The notes: generated from the letters alone by a model not told the origin. Counted from the stretch's first letter, positions 1 through 8,621 are shown. The stretch: DNA of 64,000 nucleotides from Abiotrophia defectiva ATCC 49176 (GCF_000160075.2 NZ_KI535341.1:115281-179280), one strand, 5' to 3'. Program-made: numbers and translations.

Positions 1-125
1 TTACCTGAACCTGAAGAGCCGATAATGGTCACGACTTCCCCTGCTTCAACGGAAAAATCAATGTCCTTGAGGACCGTACGGTCGCCAAAGGTTTTGCTTA
101 AGTGTTGAATTTCTACAATCGCCAT
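1..125 (-). CDS. Amino-acid ABC transporter ATP-binding protein (N-terminal fragment)
   Basis: Only the first ~41 codons lie in the window; the gene runs off the left edge. The visible N-terminus begins MAIVEIQHLSKTFG and reaches the start of a Walker A loop (IIGSSGSG), typical of the polar amino-acid uptake ATPases (GlnQ/HisP type). The ATG is 2 nt after the stop of the fused binding protein-permease gene, so the two are co-transcribed and surely form one importer. It would power uptake from the cytoplasmic face. The substrate cannot be told from this fragment. Confidence 0.9.
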   Translation of the reverse strand, partial: MAIVEIQHLSKTFGDRTVLKDIDFSVEAGEVVTIIGSSGSG

Positions 126-127
126 GA

Positions 128-1735
128 TTAGGCCTCCTCTTTGAGCACTGCCACTTGTTGTTGGTTACCGGCAGCCAGTTGATCACTTGGGCGCCCGTCA
201 ATGCGTTTTTCAATCGCGCGCAAGAGTGATGTAATGGTAAAGGTTAAGATGAAGTAGATAACGGCCGTTACGAAGAAGGTCTCGAAGTAACGGAAGTTAT
301 TGCCGGCAATGGTCTTGGTCGTGAAGTACAATTCGCTGACCGAGATCACGTTGAGGACGGATGTATCCTTAACGTTGATGACAAATTCATTCCCGACAGA
401 TGGCAGAATGGTCCGGAAGACTTGTGGCATAACCACTTCTTTCATAGTTTGCCAGTGGTTCATCCCAATAGCACGAGCCGCTTCAAATTGGCCCTTGTCG
501 ATGGCGTAAATCCCACCCCGAACGACTTCGGCAATGTAGGCCCCGGTGTTAATGGAGACAACCAGGAAGGCCGCCGACATAGGGGTTAATTTCCAGCCCC
601 AGAGTAGGTCGGTCCCGTAGTAGAAGATCATGGCTTGAACGATCATCGGTGTCCCACGGAAGATGGCAATATAGGCATTGAGCAATAGGTTAGCGACTTT
701 CAAGACGCCATTATGGATTTGGCTCTTAGACTTGGGAATGGTCCGGATAATCCCGACGGCCAAACCAATCAGGAGACCGATTAAGGTACCGGTTAAGGAT
801 ACCCAGAGGGTCATGCCGGTCCCGGCCAAGTATTGACGCCAGTTCTGAGTGGCAATCTCCCAAGTACGAGCAAAGAAGTTATAATCTTCTGTGGCCGCTG
901 CCTCAGTGCTGGTTTCTTCTTGACCGTCAGCCGCTGGCTGGTTCTTAATGGCCTGGTCCATGAAGTCCTTGCGTTGCTGATCTGTAATTTCCGCAATGGC
1001 CTCATTAATTTGGCTCATAAGTGGGCTTCCCTTCTTGACCCCGATAGAGACCTTGCGGTCTTCTGGCGCCACTTGGAAGCTTGGATTAAGTTCTACGTAG
1101 GTGAATAGAGGGTTAGCGGCTGCCGCAGAGACAGCTTCTGGATATTCTGAGATGTAGGCATCTAACTTGCCCGCTTCTAAGGCCACTCGCAAGACAGGGA
1201 AAGAATCCTGTGCCTGCTCAACCTGAGCGTCCTTGAGTTGTTTCAACAAGTCATAGTGCAGGGTCCCTTGTTGACCTGACACCTTAGCACCCGCAAAGTC
1301 CTCTAGCGTCTTGGCTTGGGCATAAGGTGAATCCTTGCGGACCACCATGACGAAACGTGAGTCATAATAAGACTCGGAGAAGTCAATCTCCTTAGCACGT
1401 TCCGCAGTTGGCGACATGCCGGCAATAATCATATCTATCTTGTCCGATTGGACAGCTGGTAAAAGTCCATCCCACTCCGTCTTGACCACTTGGACTTCGC
1501 GGCCTAATTTTTCCCCAATCTTACGCGCGATTTGCACGTCGTAACCATTGGCGAATTCCTTGGAGTCCTTAATAGGTACAGCACCGTTAGCGTTGGTGGA
1601 CTGTGTCCAGTTATAAGGCGGATAGCCCGCTTCCATCCCGATCAATAGGGGTTGAGTGTCTTGCTTCTTGGCGCCACACGCTACCATCAAGAATGCAACG
1701 AAGGCTAGTGCCAAGAATTTTAACGATTTTTTCAT
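128..1735 (-). CDS. Amino-acid ABC transporter, fused substrate-binding lipoprotein and permease
   Basis: One 535-residue polypeptide carries a lipoprotein signal with lipobox LMVAC (Cys near residue 20), a periplasmic-binding-protein type 2 domain (about 30-265) and a HisM/GlnP-type permease domain (about 290-520) with several membrane helices and the EAA-like loop (EAARAIGMNHWQTMKEVVMP). Fused SBP-permeases of this kind are known in lactic acid bacteria for glutamine, glutamate or other polar amino acids. The ATG at 1735 is preferred over the upstream GTG (1744), because AGGAG lies 8 nt before the ATG and overlaps the GTG. The partner ATPase follows directly. The exact amino acid is not determinable. 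Confidence 0.92.
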   Translation of the reverse strand: MKKSLKFLALAFVAFLMVACGAKKQDTQPLLIGMEAGYPPYNWTQSTNANGAVPIKDSKEFANGYDVQIARKIGEKLGREVQVVKTEWDGLLPAVQSDKIDMIIAGMSPTAERAKEIDFSESYYDSRFVMVVRKDSPYAQAKTLEDFAGAKVSGQQGTLHYDLLKQLKDAQVEQAQDSFPVLRVALEAGKLDAYISEYPEAVSAAAANPLFTYVELNPSFQVAPEDRKVSIGVKKGSPLMSQINEAIAEITDQQRKDFMDQAIKNQPAADGQEETSTEAAATEDYNFFARTWEIATQNWRQYLAGTGMTLWVSLTGTLIGLLIGLAVGIIRTIPKSKSQIHNGVLKVANLLLNAYIAIFRGTPMIVQAMIFYYGTDLLWGWKLTPMSAAFLVVSINTGAYIAEVVRGGIYAIDKGQFEAARAIGMNHWQTMKEVVMPQVFRTILPSVGNEFVINVKDTSVLNVISVSELYFTTKTIAGNNFRYFETFFVTAVIYFILTFTITSLLRAIEKRIDGRPSDQLAAGNQQQVAVLKEEA

Positions 1736-1934
1736 TTTTCTCACTCCTATTAATAGAATTATAATAATAAGTATACACCTTCAAGCCCATAGTGCAAGAT
1801 ATTTTGATGATGAAAGCGTTATTTATGGTTTATTTTTTTCAAATGCCCCTAGGATTCTCTCGGCCAAACTTGCACTCTAGCTTCTATTACTATACACTTA
1901 AGGAAAGCAATCGCATTTTAAAGGAGGTTTCGGG

Positions 1935-2957
1935 GTGAAAGTCCTACTCTACAGTCAACATCTCGACAAGATCGCCAAATCTGGCCTTGGTAAATCAATT
2001 AAACATCAAATGAAGGCCTTGGAACATGCCGGGATTGACTACACCACCGATCCCAAGGACTCCTTCGATTTATTACATATCAATACCTACTTCCCCCAAT
2101 CCATGCTCTTCGCCCGCAAATGTCGCAAGCAGGGCATTCCGGTCGTCTACCATGCCCACTCGACCATGGAAGACTTCCGTAATTCCTTCCGCTTCTCTAA
2201 TCAGCTAGCGCCTATCTTCAAGCGTTGGCTCATGACTTGCTATCAGCAGGGCGATGTCCTCATTACACCTACGCCCTACTCCAAGCGTCTACTCGATTCT
2301 TACAATATGGGGCGGGAAATCTTCGTCCTATCTAACGGTATTGAACTAGAAAAATTTGCCCCTCAGCCTCAGGCGCGGGAGCTCTTCCGGGCGCGTTACG
2401 GACTGACCGAGCAAGACTTCGTCTGCATAGGGATTGGCCTCTACCTAGAGCGCAAGGGCATTCTAGATTTTGTGGAGTTGGCTAAGCGCCTGCCCCATAT
2501 CCGCTTCATCTGGTTTGGCTATACGGATTTGAACCTAGTGCCGTCCGCTATTCGGGCTGCCGTCTCCAATCCACCGGCCAACCTGGCCTTTGCCGGCTAT
2601 GTTGACAATCAGCAGATTATTCAAGCCATGCAGGGAAGCGACCTCTACCTCTTCCCTACCTTGGAAGAAACCGAGGGCATTCCGGCCGTCGAGGCCTGTG
2701 CCGCCCATGCCAAATTCATCGTTCGGGACATTCCGGTCTTCGATGACTGGCTAACCGACCAGGTCAACGTCTACAAGGCTAAGGATGTCGATGACTTCGA
2801 GCGTCTGATTCGGGCTAGCCAAGCCCAAGAGCTACCTGACTTGACCCAGGCAGCCTATCCCGTGGCAGTCCAACGTGACCTAGCGGTCATCGGTCAAGAA
2901 CTAGGCCGCATCTACGGCCATGCTATTCGTGCTAGTCAGGAGCGACAAGGATTATAA
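1935..2957 (+). CDS. Family 4 glycosyltransferase (diacylglycerol glycolipid type, CpoA/LafB-like)
   Basis: A 340-residue GT-B enzyme. The N-terminal half has the SGLGKSIKHQ motif and the LLHINTYFP / VVYHAHST segments typical of the Gram-positive glycosyltransferases that add a second sugar to glucosyl-diacylglycerol. The C-terminal half has the GT4 donor-site signature (FPTLEETEGIPAVEA, about residues 236-250). Translation starts with GTG behind AAGGAGGT at 1921-1928, spaced 6 nt. The gene is monocistronic, divergent from the amino-acid transporter, and ends at a terminator. The usual partner, a first-sugar glucosyltransferase, is not adjacent. A role in membrane glycolipid or lipoteichoic-acid anchor synthesis is inferred from family resemblance. 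Confidence 0.8.
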   Translation: MKVLLYSQHLDKIAKSGLGKSIKHQMKALEHAGIDYTTDPKDSFDLLHINTYFPQSMLFARKCRKQGIPVVYHAHSTMEDFRNSFRFSNQLAPIFKRWLMTCYQQGDVLITPTPYSKRLLDSYNMGREIFVLSNGIELEKFAPQPQARELFRARYGLTEQDFVCIGIGLYLERKGILDFVELAKRLPHIRFIWFGYTDLNLVPSAIRAAVSNPPANLAFAGYVDNQQIIQAMQGSDLYLFPTLEETEGIPAVEACAAHAKFIVRDIPVFDDWLTDQVNVYKAKDVDDFERLIRASQAQELPDLTQAAYPVAVQRDLAVIGQELGRIYGHAIRASQERQGL

Positions 2958-2964
2958 GATAAGT

Positions 2965-2992
2965 AAAGGGTGGGAGTTTCCCCACCTTTTTT
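2965..2992 (+). terminator. Rho-independent terminator after the glycosyltransferase
   Basis: A GGTGGG...CCCACC stem followed by TTTTTT lies 8 nt after the stop codon of the upstream gene. Confidence 0.85.
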
Positions 2993-3002
2993 CTATGCCC
3001 TA

Positions 3003-3090
3003 AACCGTGTAAGACCAGTCCCACTCGAGCCAAAAGACGGGGCTAGTGGTGGGACCGGCTTCAGCCAGCCTGTGGCTGTCTTGTGCCTTG
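3003..3090 (-). repeat. Fragment of the GC-rich structured repeat (reverse orientation)
   Basis: Read on the minus strand this stretch matches the 3' half of the element at 3760-3965 and 63140-63345: an (A)AGACAGCC..GGCTGGCTG hairpin, the AGCCGGTCCC box and a CCCCG.CTTTTGG tract. The 5' half of the element is absent. See the finding on the GC-rich repeat. Confidence 0.7.
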
Positions 3091-3098
3091 CCTCTTGA

Positions 3099-3147
3099 AA
3101 AGCACCCCATAAGTTAGACATTAAAAGTCCAACTTATGGGGTGCTTT
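3099..3147. repeat. 43-bp palindrome, copy 1 (MITE-like; probable terminator)
   Basis: An inverted repeat with arms GCACCCCATAAGTT / AACTTATGGGGTGC around a short AT loop. A second copy of identical length lies at 38052-38094. On the minus strand the stem is followed by TTTT, so here it would also end transcription of the secreted-protein gene that stops at 3177. The arm sequence recalls the ends of some IS3-family elements (inference). Confidence 0.75.
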
Positions 3148-3176
3148 GCATAAAAGGCGAAATCTCATTTTCTAAC

Positions 3177-3611
3177 TCAATTGTTTGCTCCTGGACCTTG
3201 TAAAATAACCGCCCCCTTATATAGAGCGTAGTAAATTGGGCCCAGTTGCCATATTTTAACCAAAGGGATATAACCATAGTAGTGATTTTTATTATAGTAA
3301 ATGGTTTGAGGTGGCTGAGAACTAAAGAATCGAATCTCTTCTACCACAATAGAGGTTGGAAATGCGTCTCGTTTTTTGTCCTTCTTATCAGGAATATAGG
3401 CTGTCAAATCTTCTTCAATCGGCCGAACACCATTTGGATTTGCTCCCTTGTACCACTCTACAGCATATTCTTCACACCAAGATTCATGTGGCTTCTTAGG
3501 ACAGCAACATAGGTCATCACCTACTGATTGGTTGGCTTGAACGTTTGAAGTCGAAAGACAAAAGAGCAGTAGAAACAAGAAAGTGAGTGGGGTCAAAATA
3601 AAACGTTTCAT
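3177..3611 (-). CDS. Small secreted protein of unknown function
   Basis: 144 residues, not recognised. It has a clear signal peptide (KRFILT then a leucine/phenylalanine-rich core, cleavage probably near VQANQ, residue ~27) and a Cys cluster (DDLCCCPKKPHESWCEE) soon after it. The remainder is polar and tyrosine-rich (IYYNKNHYYGYIPL). The start at 3611 is chosen because AAGGAG sits 9 nt upstream; the in-frame ATG 6 codons earlier overlaps that site. The four closely spaced Cys could form disulphides or bind a metal. It stands alone between two repeat elements, with the 43-bp palindrome as its terminator. Confidence 0.7.
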   Translation of the reverse strand: MKRFILTPLTFLFLLLFCLSTSNVQANQSVGDDLCCCPKKPHESWCEEYAVEWYKGANPNGVRPIEEDLTAYIPDKKDKKRDAFPTSIVVEEIRFFSSQPPQTIYYNKNHYYGYIPLVKIWQLGPIYYALYKGAVILQGPGANN

Positions 3612-3759
3612 ATTGCATTGCTCCTTCATATAGTTGCATGCTTGATGACGACATTATCCTAACCCTCCCTTCTCGAAGACATCGTCATCCAAATCCTATC
3701 TACACACTCATTATACATCCAGAAAATGCTTTCATCAACCTTCTTTATGCTTTTGACAG

Positions 3760-3965
3760 TCCAGTGTGGGCCTAGCCCCACGGCCAAAAGCGGTGCTTGT
3801 GGTGTCCAGGATGTGGCGCGTATCTGAAGGGCTGGGAAGGCAGTGACTTAGCCCTTCGATAGCGACACAAGGCGGAAGACAGCCAAGGGCTGGCTGCAGC
3901 CGGTCCCACCTCAAGCCCCGCCTTTTGGGTTAAGTGGGGCTTGGCTCACACGCCTTTGGACACAG
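3760..3965 (+). repeat. GC-rich structured repeat, copy with both halves
   Basis: This fills most of the 390-base gap between 3611 and 4005, where no ORF is credible. It is homologous end to end with 63140-63345: the shared blocks include GGCCAAAAGCGG, CCAGGATG, GACTTAGCCC, AAGGCGGAAGACAGCC, GGCTGGCTG, AGCCGGTCCC and AGCCCCGCCTTTTG. Several short GC hairpins are visible, for example CAGCC/GGCTG. The bases 3612-3759 to its left are AT-rich with nothing recognisable. Confidence 0.75.
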
Positions 3966-3967
3966 AT

Positions 3968-3996
3968 AAAAAGGGTGGGAAATACTTTTCCCACCC
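3968..3996 (-). terminator. Terminator of the HAD / hypothetical gene pair
   Basis: A GGGTGGGAAA/TTTCCCACCC perfect 10-bp stem, followed on the minus strand by TTTTT, lies 9 nt after the stop of the gene at 4005. Confidence 0.85.
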
Positions 3997-4004
3997 TTTC
4001 TATA

Positions 4005-4355
4005 TTACCCCTCCGTCTGGCGGAGGTGGTCCACAAATTTATCCAGTTGATGCTTGTCCCGCGCCTTCTGGGCCTGAGAAATATTGCTAGGATTAAGGTA
4101 AATCCGCAGCTGTTCGACGTCGGCCGCATCATAGGCGACCACTGCCTCTCCTTCTTCCTCATTGTCCGAGACCCGAGCCACCCGGGCGAATTCCTGGCTC
4201 AAGAGAGCCAACAAATCCTCGGCCACGGCTTCCCGTAGGACTTGATACATGGCGGCAAAGGGCGCCGGAATCATAAAGGCGTCAACCTGCACCAAGTCAT
4301 CTTGGGCTTGCTCCTTGTGGGCTTTTTGCTTTCTTTTGCTTGGCTTTTTGGACAC
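4005..4355 (-). CDS. Hypothetical cytoplasmic protein
   Basis: 116 residues, not recognised. The N-terminus is a lysine-rich stretch (KKPSKRKQKAHKEQ), followed by a helical, acidic body and a C-terminal segment (YLNPSNISQAQKARDKHQLD). It has no signal peptide and no membrane helix. It starts 17 nt after the HAD phosphatase stop, shares its terminator, and so is the second gene of that transcript. The charge pattern would suit nucleic-acid or ribosome contact, but that is only a guess. Confidence 0.65.
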   Translation of the reverse strand: MSKKPSKRKQKAHKEQAQDDLVQVDAFMIPAPFAAMYQVLREAVAEDLLALLSQEFARVARVSDNEEEGEAVVAYDAADVEQLRIYLNPSNISQAQKARDKHQLDKFVDHLRQTEG

Positions 4356-4371
4356 GGTCTTGCTCCTTTAC

Positions 4372-5205
4372 TTAGCGACGATATTGGGCCAGGAAGGCCG
4401 CACTTGGGTCGGCCACTAGGGCTTCCAGGATATCAATCACTGCTTGCGATTCATTATCGCCAATTTGATAACGGCAGATAGCCAATAAATCTGGATCGGC
4501 GTTGCCCATGGCTAGGCTATAATCGACCACTTCCATCATGGTCTGGTCATTGAGGCTATCACCGAAGGCCATGGTCTGGCTGGCATCCGTCTGCAGATAG
4601 TCTTGCAGGTAGCGGATGGCCTTGCCCTTGCCCCCTTGGGGACTGAAGACATCAATCCAGCGACCACCACTGGTCACCGCATGCCCCTCTGGGAAACGTT
4701 CATTGAGAATTCGCGTCATGACCTTATTGTCAGCTACGCTACGCTTACTCATAACCGATAGTTGAAGAATGGCTTCTTCTGGATTGAGGTCACGGAAATT
4801 AACCAAATGATCAATATGCGGATGGTAGAGACGGAAATGATCCAAGGCATCCTGATCTTGGGTCACGGCATAGGAGCCACAGTCGGTCATGACTAGACAG
4901 AAGAAATCTGAGAACTCATTGAGGAAGTCAATAATGGCTTCGGTCGTGTCGTAGTCCAAGGCGCTATAATGAAGGCCTTGCTCTTCTACCATAATGGCGT
5001 TACCGTTAGTCGAGGCAAAGAGCAGTTCCTGACGTAATTGGTCATCAAAATAGCCACGCAACTTAGGATAGCTATTGCCTGAGGCAATACAGACACGGGT
5101 TCCGGCTTCCTTAAGGGCATGAACTGCCCGCTCAAAGCGATCCAAATCAAAGGACTTGTCCCCTCTTAAGAGGGTACCGTCCATATCAATGGCGATTAAT
5201 TTCAT
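4372..5205 (-). CDS. Cof-type HAD-IIB sugar-phosphate phosphatase
   Basis: 277 residues, the normal length for Cof-type HAD hydrolases. Motif I is IDMDGTLL (nucleophile Asp at residue 8, acid/base Asp at 10), motif II is IASGN, and the motif III/IV region is GKGKAIRYL followed by AFGDSLNDQTMM (Mg-binding). The IIB cap lies between about residues 85 and 190. Such enzymes dephosphorylate sugar phosphates or flavin/PLP phosphates in the cytoplasm; the substrate is not predictable from sequence. It is followed by a small hypothetical gene and preceded, 25 nt upstream, by an aldo/keto reductase, suggesting one operon. Confidence 0.9.
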   Translation of the reverse strand: MKLIAIDMDGTLLRGDKSFDLDRFERAVHALKEAGTRVCIASGNSYPKLRGYFDDQLRQELLFASTNGNAIMVEEQGLHYSALDYDTTEAIIDFLNEFSDFFCLVMTDCGSYAVTQDQDALDHFRLYHPHIDHLVNFRDLNPEEAILQLSVMSKRSVADNKVMTRILNERFPEGHAVTSGGRWIDVFSPQGGKGKAIRYLQDYLQTDASQTMAFGDSLNDQTMMEVVDYSLAMGNADPDLLAICRYQIGDNESQAVIDILEALVADPSAAFLAQYRR

Positions 5206-5230
5206 TGATTCTTGTCTCCTTCACACTTGA

Positions 5231-6154
5231 TTAAGGGAGGCGATTGCCTGCACTCTTGTAGATGTCATACCATTCTTGGCGAGTCATTTGCACACGTTCA
5301 GCCTGGGCTATCGCTTCAATCCGTTTTGGGCTCATGGTCCCCACAATCGGTTGGAAGCCTGCCGGATGGCGCAAGAGCCAGGCAATGACCATGGCTTCGA
5401 AGGCCACACCATGTTGCTTAGCGCCCTGACTTAAGGTCTCGGTCAAGAGCTGATAGTCAGGATGGGTCATGAAGACTCCTTGATGCAAGTCTACCTGGAA
5501 GGGCGACCATGGTTGGATGGTCATGCCCTTGAGGCGACAATAATCCAGAATGCCCCCATCCCGGTTAATGCCTGCGACTTCTCGCATATTAACGTTGAGG
5601 CCGGCATCAATCATGGGAGTGTGGGCAGGCCCCAACTGCAGTTGATTAATAATAAGGGGCTGGCTTACACTGGCCTGTAGCAACTCCATTTGATAGGGAT
5701 TCTGGTTGCTGACGCCGAAATAACGCACCTTACCGGCTACATGCAAGCGATCGAAGGCGGCTGCCACCTGGTCCGGCTCCATAAGGGCATCAGGCCGATG
5801 TAGGAGCAAGACATCCAGATAGTCGGTCTTGAGGCGTTTGAGAATGCCGTCTACCGAATCCAAAATATGCTGGCTGGAAAAGTCAAAATATCCTTCCGGC
5901 AGGCGAATCCCACATTTGGACTGGATCAGCAGTTGATCACGCGGAATACCTAGTTCCTTGACAGCTTGAGCAAAGCGGACTTCCGACTCGCCCCGGCCAT
6001 AGATATCGGCATGATCGAAGAAATTAATGCCAACCTGGCGGGCAGTCTCCAGAACCTGGCTAGCTTCTTGTAGCGAATGGGAGACCATGCGCATGCAACC
6101 TAGGGCGATGCGACTGGCTCCGGCTAAGTGACGACCAAGACATAAGGTTTCCAT
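5231..6154 (-). CDS. Aldo/keto reductase, YdhF-like
   Basis: 307 residues with a complete AKR catalytic set: Asp and Tyr in FDHADIYGRGE, Lys in LIQSKCGIR, His in LLHRPDALM. The N-terminus (LGRHLAGASRIALGCMRM) and the C-terminal PIVGTMSPKRIEAIAQA resemble the E. coli YdhF branch of NAD(P)H-dependent oxidoreductases. The physiological substrate is unknown. It lies head-to-tail with the HAD phosphatase (25 nt gap) and 47 nt after the DUF853 ATPase gene, so it may be read from the same promoter. Confidence 0.88.
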   Translation of the reverse strand: METLCLGRHLAGASRIALGCMRMVSHSLQEASQVLETARQVGINFFDHADIYGRGESEVRFAQAVKELGIPRDQLLIQSKCGIRLPEGYFDFSSQHILDSVDGILKRLKTDYLDVLLLHRPDALMEPDQVAAAFDRLHVAGKVRYFGVSNQNPYQMELLQASVSQPLIINQLQLGPAHTPMIDAGLNVNMREVAGINRDGGILDYCRLKGMTIQPWSPFQVDLHQGVFMTHPDYQLLTETLSQGAKQHGVAFEAMVIAWLLRHPAGFQPIVGTMSPKRIEAIAQAERVQMTRQEWYDIYKSAGNRLP

Positions 6155-6201
6155 GATAGCGACTCCTTTATTGGCTAGCGTAGGAATAGGACAACAAGGT
6201 C

Positions 6202-7695
6202 TTACTTCTTGAACATACCGGTAATCCCGCGGGATACCACACGGCCTACTTCACGACCCACTTGGCCGACTACGTTCTTCATGAAACGATCCAAGAGATT
6301 GTCTGTCTTGCGACCACCAGTGCTAGTTGATTTCTTGCTAGTTTTTGCCACGTCTTCATCCTCCTCTTCTTCTGCTTCTGCTGCCTCTTCGGCTTGAGCG
6401 GCTGCTAGGAGGGCCGCTTCCTGTTCTTGGGTTTGTTTGAGAATGACTTCATGGGCACTCTCACGGTCAATAGCTTCACCATACTTGTCATCCAATGGTG
6501 AGCTATTCATTAGGCTAGCCTTAACGGTTGGGTCGATGGTCCCTAAGAGACTTTGCGGCGGGTAAATGAGTACCCGGTCAGCCAGGCTAGGGCTCCCATC
6601 TTCCGTCAGGGTAGACACCACGGCTTCCCCTACCTTGAGTTCTTGAATGACCTTGGCTAGGTCTTGGTTGGCTTCTTGACGGAAGGTGTCCGCTACCGTT
6701 TTAACGGTTTTGAGTTCCTTAGGCGTAAAGGCCCGCAAACCATGCTGGATGCGGTTAGCCAATTGGCTGGCTACCTTGTCTGGAATATCGGTTGGGTTTT
6801 GGGTAATGAAGTAAACCCCGACCCCTTTGGACCGAACTAAGCGGACAATGAGCTCAATCTTCTCTAATAAGACTGCCGGCGCATCCTTGAAAAGGGCGTG
6901 GGCTTCATCGAAGAAGAAGACCAACTTAGGTTTATCCAAGTCCCCGACTTCCGGAAGGTTCTCATAGAGCTCGGCCAAGAGGGCCAAGAGCACAGTCGCG
7001 TACAAGGTTGGTTGGTTGAAGAGCTGTTCCGCATTGAGGATGTTGACAATCCCACGGCCATCGCTGTCTTGGCGCATGAGGTCGGCAATCTCTAAGCTTG
7101 GCTCGCCAAAGAACTTGGCAGCCCCTTGTTGCTCTAAAATAACCAGAGAGCGTAAAATCGCCCCAACTGAACGTGCTGGAATGTTACCGTAGTGTTGGCT
7201 TAATTCGCCAGCATGAGCGGCCACATAGTTAAGCATAGCCCGCAAGTCCATGAGGTCTATCAGCAAGAGACCTTGCTTATCGGCCACATCGAAGACCACG
7301 TTGAGAATGGATTCTTGGGTTTCATTGAGGCCCAAGAGACGGGTTAGCATGACAGGCCCCATATCGGAGACGGTCAAACGCAAAGGCGTCCCGTTCTCGC
7401 CTTTGACATCCCAAAGTTGTACAGGATAAGAACTTGGTTCATAGTTCTCACGACCTGTCTGAGCCAGGCGCTCACTGACATCGGTATTGTTGGCTTGAGC
7501 CAAGGACATAAGGTCCCCCTTGATATCAGAGAGGACGACTGGAATACCTTCTTGGCTTAACAATTCGGCCAAGACCTTAAGGGTCACGGTCTTACCGGTC
7601 CCTGTCGCACCGGCGATAATGCCGTGACGGTTTAATTTATCAAGGCGAAGTTGCGCTGGATGCGCCCCTTGCCCGAAGGTGATGACTGAAGTCAT
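6202..7695 (-). CDS. HerA-like/DUF853 ATPase (YjgR family)
   Basis: 497 residues. Walker A is GATGTGKT (about residues 30-37) and Walker B is KLVFFFDEAHALF (about 255). An arginine-finger-rich segment (ANRIQHGLRAF) follows, as in HerA/FtsK-like ring ATPases of the DUF853 family. The C-terminal tail is acidic (EEAAEAEEEEDED), then basic (KTSKKS). The start at 7695 is chosen because GGGGGAAAG is correctly spaced before it; the upstream in-frame extension crosses the promoter and terminator region. The family's job (possibly DNA translocation or type IV secretion-like pumping) is not established. Confidence 0.88.
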   Translation of the reverse strand: MTSVITFGQGAHPAQLRLDKLNRHGIIAGATGTGKTVTLKVLAELLSQEGIPVVLSDIKGDLMSLAQANNTDVSERLAQTGRENYEPSSYPVQLWDVKGENGTPLRLTVSDMGPVMLTRLLGLNETQESILNVVFDVADKQGLLLIDLMDLRAMLNYVAAHAGELSQHYGNIPARSVGAILRSLVILEQQGAAKFFGEPSLEIADLMRQDSDGRGIVNILNAEQLFNQPTLYATVLLALLAELYENLPEVGDLDKPKLVFFFDEAHALFKDAPAVLLEKIELIVRLVRSKGVGVYFITQNPTDIPDKVASQLANRIQHGLRAFTPKELKTVKTVADTFRQEANQDLAKVIQELKVGEAVVSTLTEDGSPSLADRVLIYPPQSLLGTIDPTVKASLMNSSPLDDKYGEAIDRESAHEVILKQTQEQEAALLAAAQAEEAAEAEEEEDEDVAKTSKKSTSTGGRKTDNLLDRFMKNVVGQVGREVGRVVSRGITGMFKK

Positions 7696-7792
7696 GCTCT
7701 TTCCCCCTTTTTTCTTGATGACACTGGACAGTCTTCGTCCAGTTGCCCATTCTACTCTTATTTTAACATATCCATGGCCCGTAAGCGACCAC

Positions 7793-7827
7793 AAAAAAGC
7801 CGTCCACAGGTAAATCCTGTCGACGGC
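7793..7827 (-). terminator. Terminator of mecA
   Basis: A 12-nt-arm stem, GCCGTCGACAGG/CCTGTGGACGGC with one mismatch, followed by TTTTTT on the minus strand, just after the mecA stop. It separates mecA from the DUF853 gene, which must have its own promoter. Confidence 0.85.
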
Positions 7828-7835
7828 CGTCCATC

Positions 7836-8549
7836 TTAAAATTGTGCGAAGAATTCCAAGGCATCTCCCGCTTGCAAGAGTTCCCCGTGTTCCTTCAAGA
7901 TGGCTTCCTTGACGGTGGCTTCTTCCCCAAATTCCAGCATGAAGAGGAATTGTTGGTAGAGACCGTCTGGTTCATAATCACCAATCACATCGCTCAAGAC
8001 CAGATAGTAGGCGCCATTATAGCGATAGAGGCTATTTTCAACTGGGAAGTCCCGTAGTTGACGTGCCAACTTGAGGAAATCATCCAAGCGATCGAAGCAG
8101 ACAATCTCGGGCCCTACAGGTTCTTCTTGATCCTGGGCCTGTTCAATCTCGGCTTCAATCTCCTTGGTCAAGCCTTCTAGGACTTCTAGCTTCTCATTGA
8201 CGCTGAGGTCTTCTTGATCTTGGGCTTGTTGCTTATCTTTTAGGGCGGATTTACGACGGTCCAAGAGACGTTTGAGGACTTCGTTCTCCAGCAAATCTTC
8301 TAGGCCATTACCACTGCTACGGCTAATGTAGAGTTCGAGGCCTCGATCGGATGGGATGACATGGAAAGTAACGGAATCAGATTCCGCGAATTGGTTCTCC
8401 ACGTCCACCTCTTCCAGGATGGAGTAGAAGAATTGCTCAATGCGGGCATGGTTGCTAATCAGTTCTAGGAAGTTAATCCCTCGTTCTTCCAGATCTTCTG
8501 GCATAATCAAGACTTTGATGGTATCCTCATTGATACGTTCCATTTCCAT
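7836..8549 (-). CDS. mecA: Adaptor protein MecA
   Basis: 237 residues. The N-terminal substrate-recognition domain begins MEMERINEDTIKVLI, with the LEERGINFLELI segment characteristic of MecA. A charged linker with QAQDQE repeats (about 105-140) leads to the C-terminal ClpC-binding domain (FDRLDDFLKLARQL...YYLVL). MecA delivers regulators such as ComK/ComX or Spx to the ClpCP protease. The start follows AGGAGG with 7-nt spacing. It lies directly downstream of spx in the order seen in Bacillus, but each gene has its own terminator. Confidence 0.93.
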   Translation of the reverse strand: MEMERINEDTIKVLIMPEDLEERGINFLELISNHARIEQFFYSILEEVDVENQFAESDSVTFHVIPSDRGLELYISRSSGNGLEDLLENEVLKRLLDRRKSALKDKQQAQDQEDLSVNEKLEVLEGLTKEIEAEIEQAQDQEEPVGPEIVCFDRLDDFLKLARQLRDFPVENSLYRYNGAYYLVLSDVIGDYEPDGLYQQFLFMLEFGEEATVKEAILKEHGELLQAGDALEFFAQF

Positions 8550-8621
8550 AGTAACACCTCCTCTATTTCTTCATTATACTAAACTTTAGGCCAAGACGCT
8601 ATCCTAATGTATTGTCCTAAG

